Position numbers and translations under genes: made by a program. DNA of 38,274 nt, taken from assembly GCA_902590655.1 (NCBI GenBank), contig CACIXQ010000007.1, forward strand, positions 1 through 38,274, in the 5' to 3' direction. Shown here one piece after another: positions 1-8,457 of this stretch. The notes under the pieces were generated by a model, which was not told where the DNA came from, did not search any database, and worked only from the letters and a program-made list of their open reading frames with translations. Position 1 is the first letter of the stretch. Every line of letters begins with the position of its first letter. The stretch comes from an uncultured marine group I thaumarchaeote. GTDB lineage: Archaea; Thermoproteota; Nitrososphaeria; Nitrososphaerales; Nitrosopumilaceae.

Positions 1-387
1 AGTAGTATCAACAATTTTCCTAGCAATGTCATTTCTAGTGATCTCAGGTGTTGCGCATATCACACTGTTAATCCAGAGTTTTTTCCTTTTTGCTAATAAA
101 TCCTCACCAGTTATCATTCCAATGTCATCTATTGTCAATGTGTTTTTCAAAAACTCATAATGTTGATTTACCAATACTTTAGTAGGTGCTAAAAATAAAA
201 CTCCTCCATTTCCTTTAGCAAGATAATCAGCTATAACATGTAGTGCTACCACAGTTTTCCCTAGGCCAGTTGGCAATATGATCAAACAATTTTCATTTTT
301 TGCTTGATTAGCTAAATTAACCTGGTAATCACGTACATCAACAGAATTCGGTGTAATGAATTTATGTTCAACATTCTTTGCAGACAA
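1..387 (-). CDS. Hef/FANCM-like SF2 DNA helicase, N-terminal part (truncated by window edge)
   Basis: My own minus-strand translation gives 129 codons that run off the left edge. Near the N-terminus is a Q-motif-like RDYQVNLANQA, then Walker A PTGLGKT, motif Ia LFLAPTKVLVNQH and GMITGE. This order and wording match the archaeal Hef helicase (XPF/FANCM family, replication-fork repair). Motif II and any C-terminal nuclease domain lie outside the window, so a helicase-only form cannot be excluded. No in-frame ATG exists between the upstream stop and the conserved region. I chose the TTG at 387-385, which begins LSAKNVEHKF; the exact start is uncertain. A TATA-like tract sits at about 420-430. 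The gene diverges from the dCMP deaminase operon. Confidence 0.85.
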   Translation of the reverse strand, partial: MSAKNVEHKFITPNSVDVRDYQVNLANQAKNENCLIILPTGLGKTVVALHVIADYLAKGNGGVLFLAPTKVLVNQHYEFLKNTLTIDDIGMITGEDLLAKRKKLWINSVICATPEITRNDIARKIVDTT

Positions 388-491
388 TTTACATCTATGA
401 GAAATTATGGTTATTTTGATTTTATAGTTTTAAATTGCATATTTTTGACCTGATCATAATCTCAAATCATACTTTTTAGGCGTAACAAAAA

Positions 492-516
492 ATTCTCTCA
501 TCTTATATTAGAGAAT
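492..516 (+). promoter_or_regulatory. TATA promoter flanked by 7-bp inverted repeat, dCMP deaminase-polB operon
   Basis: A TATA-like box (CTTATATTA, 502-510) is centred about 25 nt before the ATG at 531, as expected for a leaderless archaeal transcript. It lies between perfect 7-bp arms ATTCTCT (492-498) and AGAGAAT (510-516). The arms could be an operator that overlaps the TFB/TBP site; that role is inferred. The rest of 388-491 shows only the putative TATA of the divergent helicase gene. Confidence 0.45.
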
Positions 517-530
517 ATGAAAATACATTC

Positions 531-1043
531 ATGCCAGCACAATTTGAAAGACCATCTTGGGATGAATATTTTATGTTACAGGCTGAATTGGCTAAATTGC
601 GTTCAAATTGCATGACACGAAAGGTTGGCGCAGTGATAGTTCGTGATCACAGACAAATTGCTACAGGTTATAATGGGACCCCACCTGGAATCAAAAATTG
701 TTTTGAGGGTGGATGTAAAAGATGTCAAGATAGAATGGATGGTAAAATAAAATCTGGCACTTCACTTGATCGCTGTCTCTGCAACCATGCTGAGGCTAAT
801 GCAATAATGCACTGTGCGATTTTAGGAATTGAAGCTGGTACGAAAGATGCAATTTTGTATAGTACATTTGTTCCATGTCTGGAATGTAGTAAAATGGCAA
901 TTACAATCGGTATTAAAAAAATAATATGCCTTGATGATTATCCGGAGACAGATTTTGGCTTAATTAAAGAATCTGGTGTTACTATAGAATTACTTGATAA
1001 AAACAAAATCCAATACTGGGCAAAAACATTACTAAATCTGTAA
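531..1043 (+). CDS. Deoxycytidylate (dCMP) deaminase
   Basis: This 170-aa cytoplasmic enzyme belongs to the zinc-dependent CMP/dCMP deaminase family. It deaminates dCMP to dUMP, the substrate for thymidylate synthesis. The zinc and catalytic signature is visible as C84-N-H86-A-E88 and P-C116-L-E-C119. The inserted GGCKRC segment before the HAE motif is typical of dCMP deaminases rather than cytidine deaminases. The ATG at 531 is preceded by a TATA box at leaderless distance; the ATG at 517 is out of frame. The gene is followed after 1 nt by polB, so nucleotide supply and replication appear co-transcribed. Family-level assignment is secure, and substrate dCMP is likely. Confidence 0.92.
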   Translation: MPAQFERPSWDEYFMLQAELAKLRSNCMTRKVGAVIVRDHRQIATGYNGTPPGIKNCFEGGCKRCQDRMDGKIKSGTSLDRCLCNHAEANAIMHCAILGIEAGTKDAILYSTFVPCLECSKMAITIGIKKIICLDDYPETDFGLIKESGVTIELLDKNKIQYWAKTLLNL

Positions 1044-1044
1044 A

Positions 1045-3597
1045 ATGTCAAATCAACAGGAAGAAAACCCAATAGAAAAAATGCCATATGGTATGTTGAT
1101 TTCTGCAACATACAAAAACAAAAAGGCTGTTTTAAAATTCTATGATCCAAAATCAGAAAAAATCATTTTATGGGAGGATAAAACTGGACACAAACCATAT
1201 TGTTATACAAAACTTGGATTAGATGACATACCAAATGAAATTGCTGAACGTGATGATGTTATTGAGATAAAGCCAACTAAACTGTTGGATGTATTACAGG
1301 ACAAATCAATTAATGTATCAAAAATACTAGTTAAGGATCCACTAGCTATAGGTGGAACACAGACAAACAAAAGCATAAGAAATCTGATTGATACATGGGA
1401 ATCTGATATAAAATATTATGAAAGTTATCTTTATGATAATTCACTAATTGTTGGGAAATATTACAAAATAGAAAACGATTCTGTTATCCCATATGATCTA
1501 GAAATTTCTGATGAAACCAAGTTGTCATTAAAAAATTTACTGCTGGATAAACAAAGTGATACGAATCTACCTAACACAAAGGAATTTGATGATAACGTTT
1601 CACGATGGGCTAATCTTTTGAATCAGCCTATACCCAAAATCAAAAGAATGAGTTTGGATATTGAAGTTGAATCAGAGATTAATCGTATACCTGATCCAAA
1701 AGTTGCAGAAAAAAGAATCACTGCAGTAGGTTTTGAAGGAAGTGATGGATTAAAGCAAGTTTTCGTTTTACGTGTAAGTGAAAATGAAGAAGGTGTAAAT
1801 GAATTACTGCCTGATGTCAAAATAAAATTTTATGATGAAAATAAAGAAAAAGAAATGTTGTTAGATACATTTGAGCTAATGGAAAAATATCCATTAATTA
1901 TAACATACAATGGTGATGGATTTGACATGCCATATCTCTATAACCGTGCGAGTAGGTTAGGAATTGATATACAAAAAAATCCATTATACATGATGAGAGA
2001 TTCAGCTACGCTAAATCATGGTGTACATCTTGATCTGTACAGAACTATGTCTAATCGTGCATTTCAGATTTATGCATTTGGTCAAAAGTATACTGATTTT
2101 TCATTGAATAGTGTATCAAAGGGATTACTGGATGAAAGTAAACTTGATTACGGTGTTGAGCTTGATGATTTGACATTATATCAAAGAGCGAATTACTGCT
2201 ATAATGATGCTAGATTAACATACAAACTAACTAGTTTCAATAATGATTTGCTAATGAACTTGCTTATTGTAATTAGTAGAATTGCTAGAATGCCAATAGA
2301 TGATATATCTAGGATGGGTGTATCACAATGGATTAGGAGTTTATTGTATTATGAACACAGAAATAATGGTATCTTAATTCCAAGACGACAGGAACTAGAC
2401 AATAAATCATCTAATGTTATGAATGAAGCAGTAATCAAAGATAAAAAATTTCGTGGTGGACTGGTGGTAGAACCAGAAGAAGGAATACATTTTGATGTCA
2501 CGGTAATGGATTTTGCTAGCCTATATCCTAGCATCATAAAGGTCAGAAACCTATCATATGAAACTGTTAGATGCACACATGATGAGTGTAAAAAAAACAC
2601 AATACCGCAAACAAATCATTGGGTCTGTACTAAAAAAAATGGGATGACATCAGTTCTAATTGGATCATTGCGTGACTTGAGAGTAAATTACTACAAAAAT
2701 ATGGCAAAAAATGATACACTTACTGTAGAAGAAAAACAGCTTTTCACTGTTTCCAGTCAAGCGCTTAAAGTCATACTCAATGCAAGTTATGGAGTTATGG
2801 GTGCAGAGATTTTCCCTTTGTATTTTTTGCCAGCAGCAGAAGCAACTACTGCAACGGGTAGGCATATTATCCTAAGCACCATTGAAAAATGTAGGAAATC
2901 TGGCATTGATGTCCTATATGGCGATACTGATTCACTATTTGTAAAGAAACCTACATCAGAACAGGTTGAGGACATAATTGCTAAGGCAAAATTGGAACAT
3001 AATGTTGAATTAGAAATTGAGAAGGAATACAGATATGTTGTTTTAAGCGGTAGAAAGAAGAATTATCTCGGAGTTACAAAACAGGGTAAGGTTGATGTCA
3101 AAGGCCTAACAGGAAAAAAATCACATACACCACCGTTTATCAAAGCATTATTTTACGAATTACTTGACATATTAGCTGAAATTAAAACGGTTGATGATTT
3201 TGAACGTGCAAAAAATAAAATTTCTGATAAGATTTCTCAATGTGCAAGAAAAGTACAGGCTAAAGAAATACCATTAAATGATCTTGCATTTAATGTCATG
3301 TTAAGCAAGGCTCCAGCTGAATATACAAAAACTATACCACAACATATTCGTGCAGCAAAACAATTGGAATCGATTAGGGAGATAAAAAAAGGTGACATAA
3401 TATCGTATGTCAAAATATTAAACAAACCTGGTGTGAAACCAATTGAAATAGCTAAAACAAGTGAAATTGACTCATCAAAATATATGGAATTTATGGAAAG
3501 TACACTAGACCAACTAACATCATCAATGGACTTGGATTTTGATGTAATGTTGGGAAAACCAAAGCAAACTGGGTTAGAACAATTCTTCTGGAATTAA
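1045..3597 (+). CDS. polB: Family-B replicative DNA polymerase with 3'-5' exonuclease and PIP box
   Basis: This is an 850-aa family-B DNA polymerase. Proofreading motifs are Exo I SLDIEVE (D205, E207), Exo II YNGDGFDMPYLYNRA and Exo III YCYNDARLTYKL. The polymerase motifs are A DFASLYPSI (D489), B KVILNASYG (near K575) and C YGDTDS (D627, D629). All catalytic acids are present, so the enzyme should be active. The last ten residues, QTGLEQFFWN, form a consensus PCNA-interacting peptide (Q-x-x-L-x-x-F-F), which points to PCNA-tethered synthesis. The length is normal for archaeal PolB and no intein is present. The ATG lies 1 nt after the dCMP deaminase stop, and the SemiSWEET gene starts 4 nt downstream. 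Confidence 0.97.
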   Translation: MSNQQEENPIEKMPYGMLISATYKNKKAVLKFYDPKSEKIILWEDKTGHKPYCYTKLGLDDIPNEIAERDDVIEIKPTKLLDVLQDKSINVSKILVKDPLAIGGTQTNKSIRNLIDTWESDIKYYESYLYDNSLIVGKYYKIENDSVIPYDLEISDETKLSLKNLLLDKQSDTNLPNTKEFDDNVSRWANLLNQPIPKIKRMSLDIEVESEINRIPDPKVAEKRITAVGFEGSDGLKQVFVLRVSENEEGVNELLPDVKIKFYDENKEKEMLLDTFELMEKYPLIITYNGDGFDMPYLYNRASRLGIDIQKNPLYMMRDSATLNHGVHLDLYRTMSNRAFQIYAFGQKYTDFSLNSVSKGLLDESKLDYGVELDDLTLYQRANYCYNDARLTYKLTSFNNDLLMNLLIVISRIARMPIDDISRMGVSQWIRSLLYYEHRNNGILIPRRQELDNKSSNVMNEAVIKDKKFRGGLVVEPEEGIHFDVTVMDFASLYPSIIKVRNLSYETVRCTHDECKKNTIPQTNHWVCTKKNGMTSVLIGSLRDLRVNYYKNMAKNDTLTVEEKQLFTVSSQALKVILNASYGVMGAEIFPLYFLPAAEATTATGRHIILSTIEKCRKSGIDVLYGDTDSLFVKKPTSEQVEDIIAKAKLEHNVELEIEKEYRYVVLSGRKKNYLGVTKQGKVDVKGLTGKKSHTPPFIKALFYELLDILAEIKTVDDFERAKNKISDKISQCARKVQAKEIPLNDLAFNVMLSKAPAEYTKTIPQHIRAAKQLESIREIKKGDIISYVKILNKPGVKPIEIAKTSEIDSSKYMEFMESTLDQLTSSMDLDFDVMLGKPKQTGLEQFFWN

Positions 3598-3601
3598 CAA
3601 A

Positions 3602-3892
3602 ATGGAATTAGACGAAACAACGATGGGGATTATTGGAATTCTAGCTGGCATCTTGATTTTATCAGGTTGGGTTCCACAAATAATGAGAGGATATAGAACC
3701 AAAAAACTAAATGATGTTTCATCATATCTAATGATCCTAATTTTTGTGGGTGCAGTTTTATGGTTAATTTATGGTATAGCCCTAGACGATGTCTACATAA
3801 TGGGAGTAAATTTGGCTGCGATGGTTTTAACGATGATTGTACTATCTATGAAATTAAAATATGAGAAAGCGGCACAACCAACTAGTGAATAA
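3602..3892 (+). CDS. SemiSWEET-type (PQ-loop/MtN3) small transporter
   Basis: The 96-aa integral membrane protein has three predicted transmembrane helices and the diagnostic proline-glutamine pair P25-Q26 in GWVPQI. This is the single three-helix bundle of bacterial and archaeal SemiSWEETs, which dimerise to make a sugar-permeable pore. The substrate here cannot be read from sequence. It starts 4 nt after polB and ends 1 nt before the triosephosphate isomerase ATG, so it sits inside the replication/glycolysis operon. Other PQ-loop roles are possible, but the length and motif fit SemiSWEET best. Confidence 0.8.
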   Translation: MELDETTMGIIGILAGILILSGWVPQIMRGYRTKKLNDVSSYLMILIFVGAVLWLIYGIALDDVYIMGVNLAAMVLTMIVLSMKLKYEKAAQPTSE

Positions 3893-3893
3893 T

Positions 3894-4550
3894 ATGTTCA
3901 TAATTAACTGTAAAAACTATAATGAAATTTCTGGTGAAAAAATTAACAGACTTGCAACTATTGCAGAAAAAATTTCAAAGAAACATAAAATTCAGATTGC
4001 GTTAGCCCCACCACATCATCAACTTGCATCAATAAAGAAATCAAAGCTTCTTGTATTCGCACAACATCTTGATGATGCCAAAGTAGGTAGTACTACTGGA
4101 TACATGATTCCTGAAATTGTAAAAAAATCCAAAGTTAATGGTGCCCTGATTAACCACAGTGAACATAGAATTTCATCTAAAGAAATTACAAGTCTAGTTA
4201 AGAGACTAAAAAAATTAAAAATGAAAACTGTTGTTTGTGTAAAGAATGTACAGGAAGCAGAAAAATATGCAAGACTTAACCCTACGTACATTGCAATTGA
4301 ACCACCAGAATTAATTGGTACTGGTAGAGCAATTTCTAATGAACGACCTGAACTAATTACAAAATCGTTATCATCTGTAAAAAAAGCAAGAAATTCAACA
4401 AAACTTCTTTGTGGTGCAGGAATTGTGACAGCCGATGATGTCAAACGTGCGATGGAACTAGGCTCACATGGCATCCTAGTAGCAAGTGGAATTGTCAAAT
4501 CTAGAAATTGGAATAAAGATATTGAAGGGTTTGCTAAGGCAATCCTTTAA
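3894..4550 (+). CDS. tpiA: Triosephosphate isomerase, archaeal type
   Basis: The enzyme interconverts dihydroxyacetone phosphate and glyceraldehyde 3-phosphate in gluconeogenesis/glycolysis. From the ATG at 3894 it is 218 aa, the short archaeal length. Conserved residues are N5 and K7 in the N-terminal NCKNY, the electrophilic H88 in LINHSEHR, and catalytic base E136 in AIEPPELIGTG; CGAGI near the C-terminus is part of the phosphate site. An upstream in-frame ATG at 3861 lies inside the SemiSWEET gene and adds eleven non-conserved residues, so I prefer 3894, 1 nt after that gene's stop. Its place before PPDK fits a gluconeogenic role. Confidence 0.93.
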   Translation: MFIINCKNYNEISGEKINRLATIAEKISKKHKIQIALAPPHHQLASIKKSKLLVFAQHLDDAKVGSTTGYMIPEIVKKSKVNGALINHSEHRISSKEITSLVKRLKKLKMKTVVCVKNVQEAEKYARLNPTYIAIEPPELIGTGRAISNERPELITKSLSSVKKARNSTKLLCGAGIVTADDVKRAMELGSHGILVASGIVKSRNWNKDIEGFAKAIL

Positions 4551-4588
4551 AAACGGCTCAATTTGATTTGATAATCTAAGTGATAGTA

Positions 4589-7237
4589 ATGAAATCGATC
4601 TATGCGTTTGAGGAAGCTGATAGTAAAAACAGAATGCTGCTCGGAGGTAAGGGTGCTGGTCTAAGTGAAATGACAAGGTTGAAACTTCCAGTCCCACCTG
4701 GATTTACAATTACTACAGAAGTTTGCAATAAATACTATCAAAACGGAAAAAAACTTCCAAAAGATGTGATGCCTTTAGTAATGAAAAATATTGCTAAGAT
4801 GGAAAAAAAGACAAATAAAAAATGGAATTCTATAAAAAATCCATTACTAGTCTCAGTTAGATCAGGTGCTGCAATTTCTATGCCAGGAATGATGGATACG
4901 ATTTTGAATTTAGGATTAAATGAAAAGACAGTAGAGGGATTTGCACAACAAACAAAAAATCCTAGATTTTCATGGGATTCGTATAGACGGTTTATTCAAT
5001 TATTTGGAAAAGTTGTATTTGGAGTAAATGATGAAAAATTTGATCATGTTTTAGATTCTGCAAAAAGCAAACAAGGCGTGACTGACGATAGCAAACTAAA
5101 CGTAGAATCACTCAAGAAAATTGTTGTAGAGTATAAGAAAATTTGTGAAGAACATACAAAAAGAAAATTCCCAGATACTCCTAATGAGCAATTAAGATTA
5201 GCAATTGAGGCAGTATTCAAAAGCTGGATGGGAGAAAGGGCAGTCGTTTATAGAGAGAAAAATGGAATCACAAAAGACATTGCAAATGGAACAGCAGTAA
5301 ATGTTGTAACAATGGTATTTGGAAACATGGGAGACGATAGTGCAACAGGAGTGGTTTTTACAAGAAACGGACATAATGGTAAACGAGAAATTGAAGGAGA
5401 GTACCTTACCAATGCTCAAGGAGAAGACGTTGTTGCGGGAGTCAGAACCGGAAAAAATATTGAGTTATTAAAAAAAGAAATGCCAAAATCCCACAAAGAA
5501 CTAAGTAATGCATGTGCAAAATTAGAGAAACATTTCAGAGAACCACAAGATATAGAGTTTACAATTGAACAAGGAAAATTCTATCTATTACAAACAAGAA
5601 CTGCAAAAATGAGTGCAGGTGCACTTGTAAAAACCTCAGTAGATATGGTAAAAGAAAAATTAATTGATAAAAATAAGGCATTAACCAGAATTCCAGCCCA
5701 ACAGCTTGAAGCATTACTACACAGAACAATGGATGAATCAAGGGTTAAAGAGCATAAACAATTGGCAAAAGGAATTGCAGCGTCTCCAGGGGCTGCTAGT
5801 GGAATTGCAATTTTTGATGTAAAAAGAGCAATAGAATTAGGAGAGGCAGGGAAAAAGGTCATTTTAGTTAGAAAAGAAACAAAACCAGAAGACGTTCCAG
5901 CATTTTTTGCAGCAGAGGGAATTCTAACAAGCCTTGGAGGCAAATCATCACATGCTGCGATCGTATCAAGAGGGATGGGTAAACCATGTATTGTGGGATG
6001 TGCAGAACTGAAAATTGATTATGATAACAACACATGCAGTGCAAATGGAATTACAGTAAAAGAAAATGACATGATTTCAATTGATGGTAGTATAGGCACC
6101 ATATTCATTGGAGAAGTGCCAACTGTTGAGCCCAAAGTCACTAAGGATTTTCAAACAATTCTTGGCTGGGCACAAAATGTAAAGCAATTAGGAATTCGTG
6201 CAAATGCAGATACACCAGATGCGGCCAAACTTGCAAGACAATATGGAGCACAAGGAATTGGACTTTGTAGAACAGAGAGAATGTTTAACGAGGTAGATAG
6301 AATTGGATTGTTTGTTGAAATGATTATGGCTCAATCAGCAGAAGAAAGAAACCTAGTACTAAAAAAATTACAAGAATTACAGAAAAGTGATTTCGTAGAA
6401 ATCCTAAAGGCAATGGAAGGATACAAAGTCACAATCAGACTACTGGATCCACCATTACACGAATTTTTACCAAATCCTGAAGAATTGAAGGAAAAAATGA
6501 ATAAAGAAAATGATAACAGTGAAAATACTAAACGGGTTTTAGATAGAGCACGTGAACTAGCTGAAATTAACCCAATGATGGGACATAGGGGAGTAAGAGT
6601 AGCAATTACATATCCAGAAATATACAAAATGCAAATTACTGCAGTGTTTGAGGCCGCTGCTCAACTTGCAAAAACTAAGGTTAATGCAAAACCACAGATA
6701 ATGATTCCACAGGTAGGAAGTTTAGCGGAATTAAATTATATAAAATCAATTTATGACGATGTCAAAAAACAAATGCAGAAAAAATACAACCTAAAATTCA
6801 AAATAAACTTTGGAACGATGTTAGAGGTAGTTCGCGCATGTCTTACATCAGATGAATTAGCAGATACTGCAGAATTTTTCAGCTTTGGAACAAATGATCT
6901 AACACAAGCAGTGTTTAGTTTTAGTAGAGAAGATGCAGAAGGAAAATTCCTTCCGGAATATATGGAAAAAGAGCTCTTAGAGACTAGCCCATTCCAATCT
7001 ATAGATGTTAATGGAGTTGGTCATCTAATGAGAATCGGAATTAAACAGGGAAGAGGTATCAAAAAAGACTTGGAAATTGGCATATGTGGAGAGCATGGGG
7101 GAGATCCTAATTCAATTAAATTTTGTCATTCGACAGGTGTCTCCTATGTTAGTGCATCGCCACATAGAATTCCTATAGCGATACTCGCGGCAGCACAAGC
7201 TGTTATCGAACAAAAGAAAACTAAATCAAAAAAATAG
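4589..7237 (+). CDS. ppdK: Pyruvate, phosphate dikinase
   Basis: PPDK converts pyruvate, ATP and phosphate to phosphoenolpyruvate, AMP and PPi, and supplies PEP for gluconeogenesis from fixed carbon. The 882-aa protein has the N-terminal ATP-grasp domain (GGKGAGLSEM near residue 20), the swivelling phosphohistidine domain with GGKSSHAAIVSRGMGKPCIVG (H455), and the C-terminal PEP/pyruvate barrel with FGTNDLTQ and ICGEHGGDP (C833). Counting from the ATG at 4589 places the catalytic histidine at 455, the number used for the Clostridium symbiosum enzyme, which supports this start over the GTG at 4580. It follows tpiA by 38 nt and may be part of the same transcript. Confidence 0.96.
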   Translation: MKSIYAFEEADSKNRMLLGGKGAGLSEMTRLKLPVPPGFTITTEVCNKYYQNGKKLPKDVMPLVMKNIAKMEKKTNKKWNSIKNPLLVSVRSGAAISMPGMMDTILNLGLNEKTVEGFAQQTKNPRFSWDSYRRFIQLFGKVVFGVNDEKFDHVLDSAKSKQGVTDDSKLNVESLKKIVVEYKKICEEHTKRKFPDTPNEQLRLAIEAVFKSWMGERAVVYREKNGITKDIANGTAVNVVTMVFGNMGDDSATGVVFTRNGHNGKREIEGEYLTNAQGEDVVAGVRTGKNIELLKKEMPKSHKELSNACAKLEKHFREPQDIEFTIEQGKFYLLQTRTAKMSAGALVKTSVDMVKEKLIDKNKALTRIPAQQLEALLHRTMDESRVKEHKQLAKGIAASPGAASGIAIFDVKRAIELGEAGKKVILVRKETKPEDVPAFFAAEGILTSLGGKSSHAAIVSRGMGKPCIVGCAELKIDYDNNTCSANGITVKENDMISIDGSIGTIFIGEVPTVEPKVTKDFQTILGWAQNVKQLGIRANADTPDAAKLARQYGAQGIGLCRTERMFNEVDRIGLFVEMIMAQSAEERNLVLKKLQELQKSDFVEILKAMEGYKVTIRLLDPPLHEFLPNPEELKEKMNKENDNSENTKRVLDRARELAEINPMMGHRGVRVAITYPEIYKMQITAVFEAAAQLAKTKVNAKPQIMIPQVGSLAELNYIKSIYDDVKKQMQKKYNLKFKINFGTMLEVVRACLTSDELADTAEFFSFGTNDLTQAVFSFSREDAEGKFLPEYMEKELLETSPFQSIDVNGVGHLMRIGIKQGRGIKKDLEIGICGEHGGDPNSIKFCHSTGVSYVSASPHRIPIAILAAAQAVIEQKKTKSKK

Positions 7238-7251
7238 TGCTGTTAAGTAAT

Positions 7252-7279
7252 ACTAAAATTTTTATAATGAAAATTTAGT
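7252..7279 (+). promoter_or_regulatory. Imperfect inverted repeat around the TATA box of the XRE-CBS gene
   Basis: The arms ACTAAAATTT (7252-7261) and AAAATTTAGT (7270-7279) pair at 9 of 10 positions across an 8-nt spacer TTATAATG that carries the TATA box. The following ATG is at 7288. A symmetric site over the TATA box is what an autoregulating HTH repressor would need. The AT-richness means part of the match could be chance. Confidence 0.4.
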
Positions 7280-7287
7280 GAGTAATT

Positions 7288-7824
7288 ATGTTGCCAAGTC
7301 TGGAAACGATAAAGGAAGAAAGAAAGAAACTGAATATGACACAAAAAAGACTGGCTGCTATGACCGGTGTCAGTACATCCATGATAAATCAAATTGAATC
7401 AGGAAGATGCAGGCCATCATATGATACTGCAAAAAGAATTTTTGAAAGTTTGGCAAAACTTGAGGGTCAAGCATCAACACGTACGGCGGGCGATATCTGC
7501 AGTGAAAAAATTGTTAGGTTAACACCAAGCAATACAGTTCGTGAGGCAGGAAAAAAAATGCATGAAAAAACAATCGATCAGATACCAGTTTTTGATAATG
7601 ACGAGATCAAAGGATTAGTTACTATCGATATTGTTAACGAATACACAGAACGGAAGGACACTAAAATTAAAAATGTGATGAATCCAAAACCGCCTGTAAT
7701 TGATTTTAAATTTCCGGCAAATGCACTTTCACAATTAACTAGGATTTCTGGTTGTGTCCTTGTGGAAAAAAATTCTAAAATTATAGGAATAATTACCTCA
7801 TCAGATTTGCTGAAAATGATGTAA
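7288..7824 (+). CDS. XRE-family HTH regulator with two CBS domains
   Basis: The 178-aa protein has an N-terminal Cro/C1-type helix-turn-helix (residues about 6-58, MTQKRLAAMTGVSTSMINQIESG) joined to a C-terminal pair of CBS domains (about 67-122 and 125-178, the second ending GIITSSDLLKM). CBS pairs bind adenine nucleotides or related ligands, so the protein is probably an energy- or nucleotide-responsive transcription regulator. HTH-CBS fusions are common in archaea. The inverted repeat around its TATA box suggests autoregulation, and its position behind ppdK suggests metabolic genes as possible targets; both are inferences. Its stop is 2 nt from the stop of the convergent 81-aa ORF. Confidence 0.9.
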   Translation: MLPSLETIKEERKKLNMTQKRLAAMTGVSTSMINQIESGRCRPSYDTAKRIFESLAKLEGQASTRTAGDICSEKIVRLTPSNTVREAGKKMHEKTIDQIPVFDNDEIKGLVTIDIVNEYTERKDTKIKNVMNPKPPVIDFKFPANALSQLTRISGCVLVEKNSKIIGIITSSDLLKMM

Positions 7825-7826
7825 TA

Positions 7827-8072
7827 TCATATTTTTTTTATTTCTGGTCTATCACTATTGCCAATATCATAACCATCACGTCTAAGATATTTCAGGGTAA
7901 GTTTGTATACCAATTCATCGTGATTTACAGTTTCCAATATAGTTGACCATGCCAACTTACCATCTTCACTAATCTTTGGCTTTAGTTGTGATGTAAAATC
8001 TTCAGCTAACTGCTTACATTCTTCATACGTTTTCCCATGGCGGTATTCTGTACCTCTACCGCAACTATCCAT
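7827..8072 (-). CDS. Conserved-looking 81-aa protein of unknown function in the mutase operon
   Basis: I do not recognise a family. The 81-aa soluble, charged protein has one cysteine near the N-terminus and no transmembrane segment. Its N-terminus (RGTEYRHGKTYEECKQLAEDF) and C-terminal TLKYLRRDGYDIGN look like a small folded domain. The ATG overlaps the end of the methylmalonyl-CoA epimerase gene by 8 nt, which implies translational coupling and co-expression with the mutase operon. An accessory role in methylmalonyl-CoA or cobalamin chemistry is possible from context only. Confidence 0.75.
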   Translation of the reverse strand: MDSCGRGTEYRHGKTYEECKQLAEDFTSQLKPKISEDGKLAWSTILETVNHDELVYKLTLKYLRRDGYDIGNSDRPEIKKI

Positions 8073-8457
8073 TGGAACATAGCTCCGTTAAAACTCCCTT
8101 CATAGATTTTGGATGAATGAATGTTACTTTTGTTCCAGCTGAACCATCTCTAATTTTTCCCAAAAATTGGATTCCACATACTTCCATTCTGGATACCTCG
8201 TCTACTATGTTTGGTGTTTCAAGAGCTATATGATGTAACCCACTTCCACGTTTTTCCAAGAATTTCTTTATTGGGCTTGAATCATTTGTGGGTTCCATGA
8301 GTTCTATGTTAGCATTTTCAAGATGAAGTATTGCTACTTTAACTCCCTCAGATTCTACAGTTTCAAATTCAATATCTTTTACATCAAGTGCATCCTGATA
8401 TGCCTTAGCGGCATCTTCAACATTTTCCACAGCAATCGCAACATGATTTATTTTCAT
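8065..8457 (-). CDS. mce: Methylmalonyl-CoA epimerase
   Basis: The 130-aa enzyme of the vicinal oxygen chelate superfamily interconverts (S)- and (R)-methylmalonyl-CoA. It links propionyl-CoA carboxylase to the mutase in the 3HP/4HB cycle. Two beta-alpha-beta modules are visible. Candidate metal ligands are H5 (INHVAIAV), an acid in the IELMEP segment, H76 (GLHHIALE) and E125 (KGVLTELC). The length is standard. Its ATG overlaps the mutase large-subunit stop (CTAATGA on the coding strand), as in a coupled operon. The neighbouring mutase and MeaB genes make the assignment secure. Confidence 0.95.
   Translation of the reverse strand: MKINHVAIAVENVEDAAKAYQDALDVKDIEFETVESEGVKVAILHLENANIELMEPTNDSSPIKKFLEKRGSGLHHIALETPNIVDEVSRMEVCGIQFLGKIRDGSAGTKVTFIHPKSMKGVLTELCSNG

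Noticed and set aside
4019-4498. 159-codon minus-strand ORF antisense to tpiA
   Set aside because: The plus frame carries all catalytic residues of triosephosphate isomerase; the antisense reading is low-complexity and has no recognisable domain.
5581-5943. 120-codon minus-strand ORF inside ppdK
   Set aside because: It is antisense to the conserved linker and phosphohistidine domain of PPDK, without promoter or motifs.
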